DNA from: Cladosporium sp. IMV 00045
Lineage: Eukaryota; Ascomycota; Dothideomycetes; Cladosporiales; Cladosporiaceae
Direction of reading: 5' to 3'
Assembly: GCA_001931905.2 (NCBI GenBank)
Contig: MSJI02000576.1
Location: forward strand, 1 to 64,000
Length of the DNA: 64,000 nt
The position numbers were made by a program, and so were the translations under genes. The notes below the pieces were generated by a model. It was given only the letters and a program-made list of their open reading frames with translations. It had not been told where the DNA came from and ran no database searches. Below, in pieces: positions 19,439-29,287 of this stretch; position 1 is the stretch's first letter, and each line of letters begins with the position of its first letter.

Positions 19439-21820
19439 TCAAGTCTGCTCCTGACTGCTCGACGAAGGCCCCGCAACACCATCCCCATCCCCATCCTCAC
19501 CCAAAACTTCACCCCGCTCGTAAACGTCCGCCATCAAATCGTCCGACCTCGTCAGCTCTTTCTCCTGCTCCTGCGCGGCAGTAGCAGCAGCAGCAGCCTG
19601 CGCATCTTCCAGAGCCGACTTGCCCGCCTGGCCGTACACAGGCAATTCGCCATAAATAGGGTCCTTGTACGGCGCGGGCGGAGGCAGAGAAGCAGGCGTG
19701 GTAGAACTCCTACCACTCCTAGCGGAGCCGACGAAGCGGCCCACGACAGCGTCCTCGACATCATCAGGAGGTGGCGCGAAAGACCAGACTTCCATGACGG
19801 TGCGGCCGGCGCGGGAAGCGAGCACGACTGCTTTCTCCTCTTCGAAGACGACGCGCCACACCGCTTCGGCTGGGGCGCCGAGTTCGCGCACGAGCCGGCC
19901 GCTCGCGAGGTCCCAGACTTTGACGCGGCCGTCGGAGCCGCCGGAGACGATGCGAACGTCGTCGAATTGCAGGGAGGTGACGCTGTTGTCGTGCGCCGCG
20001 AGGCGGTGGATGGCACTGTGGGTTTGCAGACTCCAGACGCGCACGCTGCCGTCCGAGCCGCCGGTGACGAGCGTGTCGCCGCGGAGTTGGAGTTGGCCGA
20101 CGAGCGAGGTGTGGCCTTGCAGTTGGGCGAGGCAGCGGCCGGTGTGAGGATCCCAGACTCGGACTGATGTGTCTAGAGAGCCCGTGGCGACGCGGCGGCC
20201 GTCAAAGGCGACTGCGTAGATTTGACTGAAGTGCCCTTGCAACGTGCGGAGGCAGCGGCCTTCACTGATTGACCAGATGCGAGCGGTAGTGTCGTACGAA
20301 CCAGACACGACGAGATCTCCATGGATATCAAGACAACGCACGCTGGCCTGGTGGCCGACGAGCACATGGCGGCAGATACCTTTGGTGATGTCCCAAATGC
20401 GGAGGGTGGTGTCGCGCGAGCCGGAAATGGCGAGGTCAGACTGACCAGGGCCTCGCGAGGGCGCGATCTTGAGGCAGCGGACGGTCGATGTATGACCGCG
20501 AAGCATGTGGACTGCCTGGCCGGTGTTCAAGTCCCACACTCTCACGTCGCGGTCGCAGCCACCGCTGACGAGAGTGTCTCCGTAAGGTGCCATGGCCCAA
20601 ACGCCCATGACATGACCTTGCAAGCAACGAAGATGCTCGCCGTGCGGGCTGAAGACATGGATCTTAGCATTGTCCAAGGCGACGATGATGTAGTTTGGCG
20701 TCAAGTGCAGAGAAGTCACCACGCCCTGATCGGGAGTGATTGTATGCGCAGAAAGCGAGCCACCTGCTCGCCATGCTTTCGAGATGAGATAGCGGTGCTT
20801 GAAGTGAGACCTGTAGCTGACAGTCTTTGGGCGCTGGGGTACCCGTCGACTGCTTCCGCGAGCTGAAAGAGTAGGTGGCAGTGCTGGAGGGTTATTCATT
20901 GGACTAGATCGCCGTGTCAAGTCCGGAGCGCTGGATGAAAGAGGCGCGAGTGTCGTGTTAGGGAAAGGAGCAAAACCTTGCATGTGCAGTCCGTAAGGAT
21001 GAGGGTGAGCGTGAGAATGTTCGCTTTGTAAGCTGGATGAGGGCATAGGCGTCGGCATTGCAGGTCTTACATGTCCCTCATCGCTCAGCCGGCGGTATGC
21101 GTGCTTTTCGCACAGGCTCTTCCAAGCCATGTCGTCGCTGACCAGTTCCCTCCATCTCCTGCTCACCTGACTGCTTCTAGCAAGAGTAGTAGCGTCGTCG
21201 ATGAATGTGAGTATACGCAGGCAAAGCTCATTAGGCAGGACCGAAAACGGATCCCTCTTCAGCCTGGGTCCCACAAAGTTCGCGACAAATGCGAGCAGTT
21301 TCCCGTCGCACATGTTGAGAATCTCTGCGAGCATTCGCTGGCGCTCGTCGCCGTCCATCTCGGCGAAGGTGGCGCGCATGTGCCTATATCCAAAGCCATA
21401 GCCTCTTGCGGAGCTCGTGGCGCTCGTTTGTTCAGACAGCATGGGCGCATCGTCCAGATCAATATCTCCAATGTCCTCCCTGGGATCTGCTGTACTCCAG
21501 TCCGGTTGTCGCTGCATCGGCGTCGGGCTAGGGGCGGGTGTTGGTGGGCTTGCGGGCGCGGAAGGTAGGGTGTTTCCAGGGATGACACTCGGGTTCGCTG
21601 GGATCGGTATGGGCATGGTCGGGCCGCTATTCATGGAGCTAGACTGGTTGAGAGGTCGTGGTCGCGAGTGGGTGACGGGCGCCTTGCCATGGCGAGAAGT
21701 GTAGAATCGGCTGGCGGATTGGGAGGACATGCGAGAGAGAGCGGGCGACTCATCGTCGGTCGCGGTGGCATAGTCCATAGTGGCAGAGGGTCGGCGCTGC
21801 GACCAGCTAACCTCCTCCAT
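19439..21820 (-). CDS. CDC4: CDC4/Fbw7-like F-box and WD40 protein
   Basis: 793-aa intronless substrate receptor for an SCF ubiquitin ligase. Residues 1-150 are Pro/Ser-rich and disordered. Residues 155-190 are a helical segment ahead of the F-box (about 191-238, DPFSVLPNELCLRILTFI...SRRWRELVSDDMAWKSLC), which binds Skp1. A linker with LISKAWRAG follows. Then come seven WD repeats (about 370-690) with regular GH...SGS.D...RIWD spacing: GGCDRDVRVWDLNTG, SGSRDTTLRIWDITKG, SGSYDTTARIWSISEG, TGSLDTSVRVWD, GGSDGSVRVWS and GGSDGRVKVWD. Arg residues typical of the phosphodegron pocket are present in several blades. This order matches Cdc4/Pop1/Fbw7 rather than the Met30/SconB type, but orthology is inferred from layout. 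The ATG at 21820 is chosen; Met15 is a possible alternative. Confidence 0.85.
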   Translation of the reverse strand: MEEVSWSQRRPSATMDYATATDDESPALSRMSSQSASRFYTSRHGKAPVTHSRPRPLNQSSSMNSGPTMPIPIPANPSVIPGNTLPSAPASPPTPAPSPTPMQRQPDWSTADPREDIGDIDLDDAPMLSEQTSATSSARGYGFGYRHMRATFAEMDGDERQRMLAEILNMCDGKLLAFVANFVGPRLKRDPFSVLPNELCLRILTFIDDATTLARSSQVSRRWRELVSDDMAWKSLCEKHAYRRLSDEGHVRPAMPTPMPSSSLQSEHSHAHPHPYGLHMQGFAPFPNTTLAPLSSSAPDLTRRSSPMNNPPALPPTLSARGSSRRVPQRPKTVSYRSHFKHRYLISKAWRAGGSLSAHTITPDQGVVTSLHLTPNYIIVALDNAKIHVFSPHGEHLRCLQGHVMGVWAMAPYGDTLVSGGCDRDVRVWDLNTGQAVHMLRGHTSTVRCLKIAPSRGPGQSDLAISGSRDTTLRIWDITKGICRHVLVGHQASVRCLDIHGDLVVSGSYDTTARIWSISEGRCLRTLQGHFSQIYAVAFDGRRVATGSLDTSVRVWDPHTGRCLAQLQGHTSLVGQLQLRGDTLVTGGSDGSVRVWSLQTHSAIHRLAAHDNSVTSLQFDDVRIVSGGSDGRVKVWDLASGRLVRELGAPAEAVWRVVFEEEKAVVLASRAGRTVMEVWSFAPPPDDVEDAVVGRFVGSARSGRSSTTPASLPPPAPYKDPIYGELPVYGQAGKSALEDAQAAAAATAAQEQEKELTRSDDLMADVYERGEVLGEDGDGDGVAGPSSSSQEQT

Positions 21821-23568
21821 ATTGTCGCGTGTGCTTCCGACCAGAGTGCCGTTGTAAGCGTGTGAGTTGAGTGCGTGAGGCAGATTACTTTTGATTAGTC
21901 GGTGAACGCTGAAGTGCTGGGATGCGCAGCCAAGTGCTTGAGACGAAACACTCCCACTTTGCGGGTGTAGGGCAAGATGTTGATCACGTCACGACACTCA
22001 CAGGCCTAGCACGGGGTCATTCTGACTGGGAGCGTCCCCTGTAGGTCGTCGGCCTCCTTGTGCTGGCACTGATGTAAGGTGGTGAAGTGAGATGGGAGGG
22101 TGGTCAGGTGTAGGGAATGCGATGGTGGTGATGATGTCCGCTGGCGGTGATGTGAGTCTCGGTCACGCAGGGCGACGGGTGACGGCAGACGGGTTCCGCA
22201 CTCGACAATAGAGGGAGTGTCTAGTGGATGGAGGCACCGGAGGATAGTGTCGGGCCGTGTTGCGGGAGTAGAGTAGTTGGTGACTTATAGTAGGAGGCCG
22301 TTTGGATCAGGCGTTGCGCACGGCTCTCGCTGAGGAGGCCGCTTGGATGGTGGGAGTTGGGTGATGGCAAGTGCGGGTCTACTCCAAAGTGTGAGAGTAG
22401 GCCAAGCAAAGCATATCTCTCAAGAAATATCCACCCAGTGATGACGCTGGTGATCCTAAGAGTGGGTGAGGATGTAGTCAATACCGAGACGTATCTGCAG
22501 GAGTAATATTCGGACATGTACAAGACTCGCGTAGTATTCTTTCAACCCATTTTCTGCTGTGAAAGCATCTCCGGCCGGACTTGTGTGGCGCACAGGGTCG
22601 TCAAAGAAGCGACCTCCGATTCTCTCTCTTGTAACTCCGCTTTCGTCAGCATGCATGTACATGTACCTCGTACCTTCTATTATCAATATTGGTATCGATA
22701 CCTTATATTCATTATCGAGACTATCAACGCCACATTTGAAGCCATCCGAGGACTATCGCTTAGATGTTCTTAAAGATCAATCACTAATAACCCCCTCGCC
22801 ACTCTCGGCCACTCTCTACCCTTCCACGAACAATTTTCACTATTGAGCTGAACATGCCGTGTCACGTATAACATAAGCCTTGGGCGATGATGACACGGGC
22901 TGCCACAACAGCGTCGTGTACGCCGAGGCACATGATGATATTGCACTCTCTCGAGGATACATGTATCTGATTGCTCTCGAACGTTCTTCGCCACGTAGTT
23001 GAACCCATTCGTGTTGCTCAATAGAACCACACAAGACCATCGGTGTATCTTTCTTACGTTGTCTCAGCACCTCAAAAAAGTCCACAGGAGAGAGTTCTAT
23101 AAGGGCTGGTGAACTGTAACTGGTTGTGGATATCATTAGGGGTAGAAGTCCATTCAGGAGGGATTTGGGGCAACCCCTTTCACAGCATAACAGCATTTGG
23201 ATCACGCTCAATTTGGATATTACGAAAGAATAGGGAAGGGCATGAGGTAATTTTTGTTAGATTTTATGAGTGCATACGTTGGTATTTGCCATTTTAATTT
23301 TCTTAACGAGTCCGCCTGGTCGTAGGCATGATCGTGGTCGTGGTATTCATGCATGGTCGATCCGAGAAAAGAGAGATGGGCATCGTCGAAGAAGACGGCA
23401 GGCCTGAGCTGTTTGGTATCCTTCTTCATCCATCCGTCGTACGAGCTCGATCGAGGCAAATCGATTCGAATGTGTCCAACGGCAAAGAGATGGAAGAAAA
23501 GTCCTCGAGGTAGCGATTCTCGCCCCAATGCAGTGCATGAAGGCCAATCAGCATAGTGACTAGCACCT
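21821..23568. other. intergenic
   Basis: 1.75 kb upstream of the CDC4-like gene and downstream of the RING gene, both on the minus strand. All open frames are short, overlap each other on both strands and lack domains. The CDC4-like promoter and a long leader probably occupy the left part. I see nothing else. Confidence 0.4.
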
Positions 23569-25080
23569 TCAATCCGCATCCGACATCACCGCATCGGAGT
23601 CTCTTCCACCATCGGCGACAGGACCGGCAGCACCAGCCACCTCACCATCTGCCTTGCCATCACCAACCGGCGGCACCCTAGCCCTACAAGCCGGACAGCT
23701 ATCATAAGACGACAACCACTGCTTGCCACAATCCTCGCAGAAGTAGTGCCCGCAAGGCAGCACAACAACGAGCTTCTCAGCATGGTAAGTCTCATGGCAG
23801 ACAAGGCAGTGCGGGGCGTCCTCGCCCTCTTTCTCGCCTTCATCTCCGCCACCAACTTTCTCCACAGCAGCGTACTTCTCAACCTTCAGCGCCAGAATAG
23901 TCTCCGCCGAAGCAGGTCTCAGCCTCGCCCCATTTGCCGGATCATTCGCCTCATCCCAGCTCTCATAGCGAACACCCTCATCCGCACCATCATCCTCATC
24001 CTCCTCGTCCTCCTCAGAAAGCATATCATCGAAATAAAACCCCCACTCCCTCTCATCAAACTGCACGAACGAATACCCCAACTCCCTGCGGCGCGGGTTG
24101 AGCTTCGCGTAGAGATCCACAATGGCGGAGAAATTCGCCACGTGGCGGAAAGCCTCGAGGTCGGCGCGCAGAGCTTGGTGTTCCTGCGTGAGAGCCACGC
24201 CCATGCAGGCGGGGCAGACAGCGCGCGCGTTCGGCGTGCTGCTTGGGATCACGTAGTCTGCGATCATGCCGCGGAGGTGAGAGATGGAGCGAAGCCAGCC
24301 GCGCGTGCAGGAGGCGGGGCAGGTGTGCGAGAAGATTTGGCGGCGGACGAGGTCGCCGGTGGGGCGGATGTGGTAGATGAAGTTTTGCGGGGGGTGGTAG
24401 GTGGTGTGCGGAGCGGTGCGGTTTTCGTGCACGTCGTCGTCGGAGGGGGTCCGGGCGATTTTGGCGTGTTTGGAGAGTTGAGCGGCGGAAACGTTGGTTA
24501 CGCACTCGTTGCCGTAGAGTTGGTAGGTGGTGATGGTGTCGTCAGAGTCTGTGCCTGGGGTGGCGCTGTAGTCTACACGGAGTAGAACGATTTCTTCAAC
24601 CTCGCCTTCCGAGTCTTTGGTGATGTCGCAGCACAGGAACATGGTAGGGGGGTGGTGTGCCGGTTCGTCGTGCGAGTCGTGATCTCTGGCAGCGTCGTCG
24701 TCGTTTTCTAAGTCTTCCTGAGAAGAATGGTCGACGGCATTGATATCCTCGATGTGCTCAGCATGACCCCAATTCTCACGCTGCTCAGCAACAGCAGCGA
24801 CTATATTTCCACCAACCTCGCCCTCACGAGGTGTCGAAACCTCATCGCTCTCGTCCTCGCTCTCGCTCTCGTCCCCGTCCTCGTCCTCACTCTGAGAACC
24901 CTCCGAGTCGCTCTGATAGACGTCATCGTAAAACTCCCCACCATCATCACTATCGCCAGAACCATAACCGTCACCGCCCGAAGACCCCGGAGCCAGACGC
25001 ACGAGGAGCAAGTCGCCGGCGTTGAGGTCGGCGCAAGCGGCGCGCTGCTCGTCGCTGAGGTGCTGGTATATCGTGGCCAT
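23569..25080 (-). CDS. RING-finger protein with acidic N-terminal region
   Basis: 503-aa intronless protein. Residues 30-85 and 110-140 are strongly acidic (Glu/Asp/Ser). The middle (150-330) has a conserved-looking globular part with two CxxC-type pairs (SHTCPASC, VCPACMG) that may bind a metal. The C-terminus has a C3HC4 RING at about 425-466: CLVC-x15-CGHYFCEDC-x10-CPACR, with all eight ligands present, which supports E3 ubiquitin-ligase activity. The tail is Gly/Asp-rich. Substrate and orthology are unknown; I do not recognise a named family beyond the RING. Large plus-strand frames inside this gene mirror its acidic/GC-rich codons. Confidence 0.8.
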   Translation of the reverse strand: MATIYQHLSDEQRAACADLNAGDLLLVRLAPGSSGGDGYGSGDSDDGGEFYDDVYQSDSEGSQSEDEDGDESESEDESDEVSTPREGEVGGNIVAAVAEQRENWGHAEHIEDINAVDHSSQEDLENDDDAARDHDSHDEPAHHPPTMFLCCDITKDSEGEVEEIVLLRVDYSATPGTDSDDTITTYQLYGNECVTNVSAAQLSKHAKIARTPSDDDVHENRTAPHTTYHPPQNFIYHIRPTGDLVRRQIFSHTCPASCTRGWLRSISHLRGMIADYVIPSSTPNARAVCPACMGVALTQEHQALRADLEAFRHVANFSAIVDLYAKLNPRRRELGYSFVQFDEREWGFYFDDMLSEEDEEDEDDGADEGVRYESWDEANDPANGARLRPASAETILALKVEKYAAVEKVGGGDEGEKEGEDAPHCLVCHETYHAEKLVVVLPCGHYFCEDCGKQWLSSYDSCPACRARVPPVGDGKADGEVAGAAGPVADGGRDSDAVMSDAD

Positions 25081-26006
25081 GATGCGAGAGAGTGCAGCTG
25101 TGGGCAGATTGTCGTTCTTGTCGATTGGGGGAATACGTCAAAGAAGGTCGATCCCTGTAAGGTAAGATATGCGAGTCAGGAGTTGGTAATGGAGGGTGAA
25201 TGCAGTGACTTGAACGAGTAGGTTACGAGCGATGCTCTCCAGGCACACGGCCCAGAGGTCTTCTACGCTCGAGAAGAGAGAGCCTTGAAAGGCAGATGGG
25301 AGTTTGCTTGCGCTCTTCTTGTACTTCTTCTCAGCGCGAAGTCGTTGATGATGTATGAGTGCGAGTGACGAAAAGTCGATCGCAAGTCCGCAGGACTCGG
25401 TACCTAGTTAGTATCGCAGAAGTGCGAAGTGAATACCTAGTGGAAGTGTAGTGACTGTCAAATATCAGCAAGTGGATGAGTGGATGGATAATCGTGTGTG
25501 CGCGCGCGCGCGTGGTAAGCGGTTCTGCTCTCTGGCCGAGTGTGACGAGTCTTTGCGCCAAATCAGCTGTTGAGAAGTAGTAATCGCAGTTGCAAGAAGT
25601 TGGATTTGAGCCGGCGTTGGAGGTGCTTTGTTCTTCCTCGTGAGCGCGCAAGGCGGCAACGACTGCGGGCCTTGCCGTTGTGAGGTGCATTAACTGAGTA
25701 TGTGAAAGTGCGCTGGTTTGGTCAGGGAGGTAAGTGAATTGCATCTGCGTCAGTTTGCACGTGAAAGGTGAACTGGTCTTCCGTTTGCTGTGACTGCCTT
25801 CCTGTTCGATTGGTAGTACAGCACCCGCTTTCTTTTGCCAGACTTCGCTGCAAGCTGTATGACCAGTTTGATCAGCATAGAAGTAGTAAAAAGTAATGAG
25901 GTAAAAAGAAAAGGTTATGACTTAATCACATAGTCCAGATACATAAAGTTTTGCCCCCAAAAATACCTACAAAACACCAAAGACAAAATCTTGGTCTAAT
26001 AATTCA
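25081..26006. other. intergenic with alternating purine-pyrimidine tract
   Basis: 926 bp between the RING gene start and the ETF-beta stop (same strand). It holds a (GT)n(CG)n tract at 25494-25513. A 137-codon minus-strand frame at 25331-25744 has no recognisable content and spans that tract; not called. Confidence 0.4.
25494..25513. repeat. alternating GT/CG tract (potential Z-DNA)
   Basis: About 20 bases of uninterrupted purine-pyrimidine alternation: GTGTGTG followed by about six CG units. It lies about 415 bp upstream of the RING-gene ATG. Such tracts are Z-DNA-prone under negative supercoiling. Confidence 0.6.
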
Positions 26007-26888
26007 TCATAGCGCACCGAGCTCCTTCAGCTTAGAGATCATGCCGTCGACGTCCTCAACCTTACCACCGCCCTGTCTGGCCGCGGGCTCCGTGACCTTG
26101 ACGGTCTTCAACCGCTGGGTGAGGTCGATACCGTACTCCTCCATCTTCTTCTTGACCAGAGGCTTCTTCTTGGCCTTCATGATATTCGGCAAGCTGGCGT
26201 AGCGGGGCTCGTTGAGACGCAAATCCGTCGTGATGACCATAGGCAGCTTGGCCTTGAGAGTCTCGACACCACCGTCCACCTCGCGCGTGACGGTGCACTC
26301 GTCGCCTTCGACCTCGACCTTGCTGGCCTGCGTCGCCTGCGACCAGCCCAGCAGGCCCGCGAGCATCTGGCCCGTCTGGCCGGCGTCGTCATCGATGCTC
26401 TGCTTTCCCAGAATGACCAGGTTGCGGTTCTCCTCCTGCACCACCTTCTGCAGCACCTTGGCGACGTGCAGCGGCTCGAGCTCCTGCTTCTCCTCGACGA
26501 CGTGGATGGCGCGGTCGGCGCCCATGGCCATGGCGGTGCGCAGGATGTCCTGCGACTTGGTCGGGCCGGCGGAGAAGGCCAGGATGTCTTCGACGGGCTT
26601 TTTGCGCTCGCGCAGACGGACCGCTTCCTCAATTGACAGCTCGTCGAAGGGGTTCATGCTGTGCTTGACGCCTTGCGTCTCGACGGCTGTTTGGGCCTTG
26701 TTCACGCGTGGTTTGACCTGTAAGGGAAGGCTGGTTAGCATCCGACATGACATCCTGACTTCTTCTACAATGGGGGAGAGCTTGCGGGCTTGACTCTGGA
26801 TGATGTCTGTTTAGCTATTTGGCTCAGGCGTACTTACAGCATAGTCAATGACACGCTTCACGGGTACCAGAACCCTGATACCAGACAT
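26007..26888 (-). CDS. ETFB: electron transfer flavoprotein subunit beta
   Basis: Mitochondrial-matrix ETF beta, which with ETF alpha passes electrons from acyl-CoA and other dehydrogenases to ETF-ubiquinone oxidoreductase. Exon 1, 26888-26838, encodes MSGIRVLVPVKRVIDYA. Exon 2, 26717-26007, continues VKPRVNKAQTAVETQGVKHSMNPFDELSIEEAVRLRE. The 120-nt intron has a GTAAGT donor, GCTAAC branch and TTACAG acceptor. The spliced length, 253 aa, is close to the usual 250-260. Also present are LRLNEPRYASLPNIMKAKKKP, the ETF-beta signature containing the recognition loop, and a nucleotide-binding segment IDDDAGQTGQML. An in-frame alternative acceptor inside the intron would add 26 residues. As in other fungi there is no long presequence. 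Confidence 0.95.
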
Positions 26889-27481
26889 TTTGATTGTGGT
26901 GTATGTGCGCGAAGACTCGTGAGGGGTGTCTTGTGCGAGTCTGTGATCAATGATGGTCCCCGGCTCGAGAGTGGACGACCTTTGCCCGGCTTAGGGAAAG
27001 AGAAGACCTCGGCTTTCCGAAGTTCGGAGAGCAAGACACATGCTTCTGCCTCGCCAAAGTATGACGATCACTGCATCGGTTCAAGAGACTGATGTGCATG
27101 GGCGTATCTAGAACTGCATGCATGGCACAATTAAGGCTCGTAAATTCAATACGCGCATTTCGAATCATTGAGAAAAGACACATCACATATTACCGTCAAA
27201 TTGTCTCATAGTCAAACATGTTTCACTAAAACTACAGTACACTTAATACAACTTTGACAGAATTGAATTGGTCGTGATATGCATAGCTAAATGCACATCC
27301 ATTCTGAGGTGCTTGAAGAAAAAAAGAATAATTCCTCCTTCCAATGCAGTCAGGCACACCACGCCACCTTGAGCGAGAATCTTGCCAGCATTAGCCAATG
27401 CTCATGTAAGAGTACAAGATCTTGCCGAAAAAGAGTGTCGGATTGGCGGGTGTTTTTCGTTCTCATGACATGACGAGCCGC
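26889..27481. other. intergenic, ETF-beta promoter side
   Basis: 593 bp between the ETF-beta start and the stop of the RRM gene, both on the minus strand. It includes one TGCATGCA palindrome (about 27115). No gene seen. Confidence 0.4.
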
Positions 27482-28720
27482 TTAAGCAGCAGTCGGGGCG
27501 TCAACGCTGGCGGAGCCCTCAGCGGTGCTGGGCTTAGCGTCGGTCTCAGCGGCACCCTCGACGGGCGCGTTGGGGTCCTCATCCTCCTTGCCAGGGCTGT
27601 CGATAGCGACCTTGACGGCGATCTCACGGCCCTCGATCTCCTTGCCGTTCATATCGGCACAGGCCTTCTGCTGCACCTCCTCAGTGGGAAGGGTAACAAA
27701 ACCGAAGCCGCGGCCCTTGCGGGGCTCGTTGCGAGCCTGGAGCTTGCGGATCATGAACTTGGGGATGGGGCGAAGAGCGATCTTGGCAGAGGTCGGGTTG
27801 TACTCAGCAAAGATCTCGAGGAGCTAGAATTCTTGTTAGTGATAGTTCAGAGTTTAGGACGTCATCGCTGAATGCTCACCTTTTCCTCGCGAAGATCGTA
27901 GGGGAGGTTGGCAACCATGATCTTCGTCTTGCTGGGGACACCATCCTCAGGCGGGCCACGCTGCTTGCGGGGACGGTTGGCATTGGTCTTGCCGGTCTGG
28001 CTGGGGTCAACAGTAAGACCGTCCTCACCAGTGGTGGCGGTGAGAGCCTCGTTGGTGGTCTCGGTCAGAGGAGCGGCCTGGCCGGGAACGTTGGTCGGGG
28101 TGCCGTTGGTGGCAGCCTCCTCGCCGTTGACGGCGCCCTCAGCCTGAGCCTTCTTGCCACGACCGCTGCGAGCGGCACGGCCACCACGGCCACGGCCACG
28201 GCCGCGAGTGGACTGGCGACGGCGGGGAGCACCCTCACCGCCCTCGGCGTTCTCGGCAGCGGGCTCGGGCTTGCGGGCGAGCTGGACGGAGACCTTGCGG
28301 TCAAGGATGGACTTGCCGTTGAGCTCCTGGATGGCGCGGTCGGCCTCGGACGAGGTGGAGACGTCAACAAAGGCGTAGCCGACCGGGCGGGTGGTGCGCG
28401 GGTTGGTGGGGATGGAGGTGGTCTCACTGTTTGATTGCACGTTAGTATGAATAATTTGTCGAGTTTGCGACGATGCGACAAGACAACACGTACACAAGGT
28501 AGTCCTTGAAGAAGTCCTTCAACTCTCCCTCGGTGGTCGCGTAGGCGAGGTTTCCGATATACAGTCTCCTACCCTCAGCGGCGCTGGCGATGACGGCCTC
28601 GTTCTGAGACGCGTTGATCGGCTTGTCACCGCCGGCGCCGACGGTGGCGCCCTCAGCGGTAGCAGTGGGCTCGTTGAGGGTAGTGTTTGCCATCTGGGCG
28701 GTGGCAGCTTCGACGGACAT
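27482..28720 (-). CDS. two-RRM RNA-binding protein with central RG-rich linker
   Basis: Three exons: 28720-28494, 28426-27880 and 27823-27482, joined in phases 2 and 0. Donors are GTACGT and GTGAGC, branch points CTAAC, acceptors AACAG and TCTAG. The product is 371 aa. RRM1 has RNP2 LYIGNLAY and RNP1 GYAFVDVS, and is itself split by intron 1. The linker carries RGRGRGRGGRAARSGRG and an Ala/Glu/Thr-rich part. RRM2 has IMVANLPY and GRGFGFVTL. The acidic tail is EDPNAPVEG... Two RRMs around an RG-rich centre resemble yeast Sbp1 (translation and decapping regulator), but I would not assign the symbol. It is head-to-head with TAH18, sharing 567 bp. The first 38 bases of a second copy abut the gap at 36414-36451. 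Confidence 0.85.
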
Positions 28721-29287
28721 GGTGATTGATGGGGGGTGGTCTGGAATGGAGTGGATGTCCTAGGAAGGCCTGTTGGTCTGCCTGTGAACGGGGCTTCGGT
28801 AAGGTGAATTGACTTGTCGAGGCCGCCCTGTTGGTGGAAACGGAATTGGCGAGAGTTGGTTGGGTAGCTACGTGCCCAAGATCCTGATGAGAGTTGGTTG
28901 GAGGGGGGTTGGTGGTGATCGAGTTGACAGTTGTTGATGACGAAGAAGCAAGCGGGAAGGGAAAGGAGATGGATATATGACCTGCCCTTCAAATTCGGGG
29001 GCCAGGCGCGACGGGTGTGGCACGGACCAGTTAAGAAGTTCCTGGGGTGAGGCAGCAGGAGTGAAGCGACAGGAAGTGGCAGGAAGGCGATGACGGCAGG
29101 CGCCGGTAGCGGGAGGAGAGCCTTTTATGAGAGCCTCAGGCTGGTATCGCCTCTTGAGAGGCTTGGAATTGCCATGACATTCACTTCACATGCCGGTCAT
29201 TCTTTATTATTCACTTCACCAGAAAGTATCTTTTCTCTAATCACATGATCTGATCAGAATCGAGTCATTCTCAATCTCCCCTCAGGA
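28721..29287. promoter_or_regulatory. divergent promoter RRM gene / TAH18 (copy 1)
   Basis: 567 bp between two divergent starts. The half next to the RRM gene is base-for-base identical to copy 2. The half next to TAH18 differs by small indels and substitutions but keeps the stretch around TAATCACATGATCTGATCAG, which includes the palindromes CACATG and TGATCA. Confidence 0.5.

Noticed and set aside
18578..20167. 529-codon plus-strand open frame
   Set aside because: Starts at GTG, is antisense to the CDC4-like gene over most of its conserved part, and has Arg/Ser-rich shadow composition with no domain.
23746..24585. 279-codon plus-strand open frame inside the RING gene
   Set aside because: Antisense shadow of a GC-rich acidic coding region; the opposite strand has a clear C3HC4 RING.
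28519..28992. 157-codon minus-strand open frame over the RRM-gene leader
   Set aside because: It overlaps the RRM-gene start in another frame. Its perfect match in copy 2 reflects the overall identity of that stretch, not coding selection.
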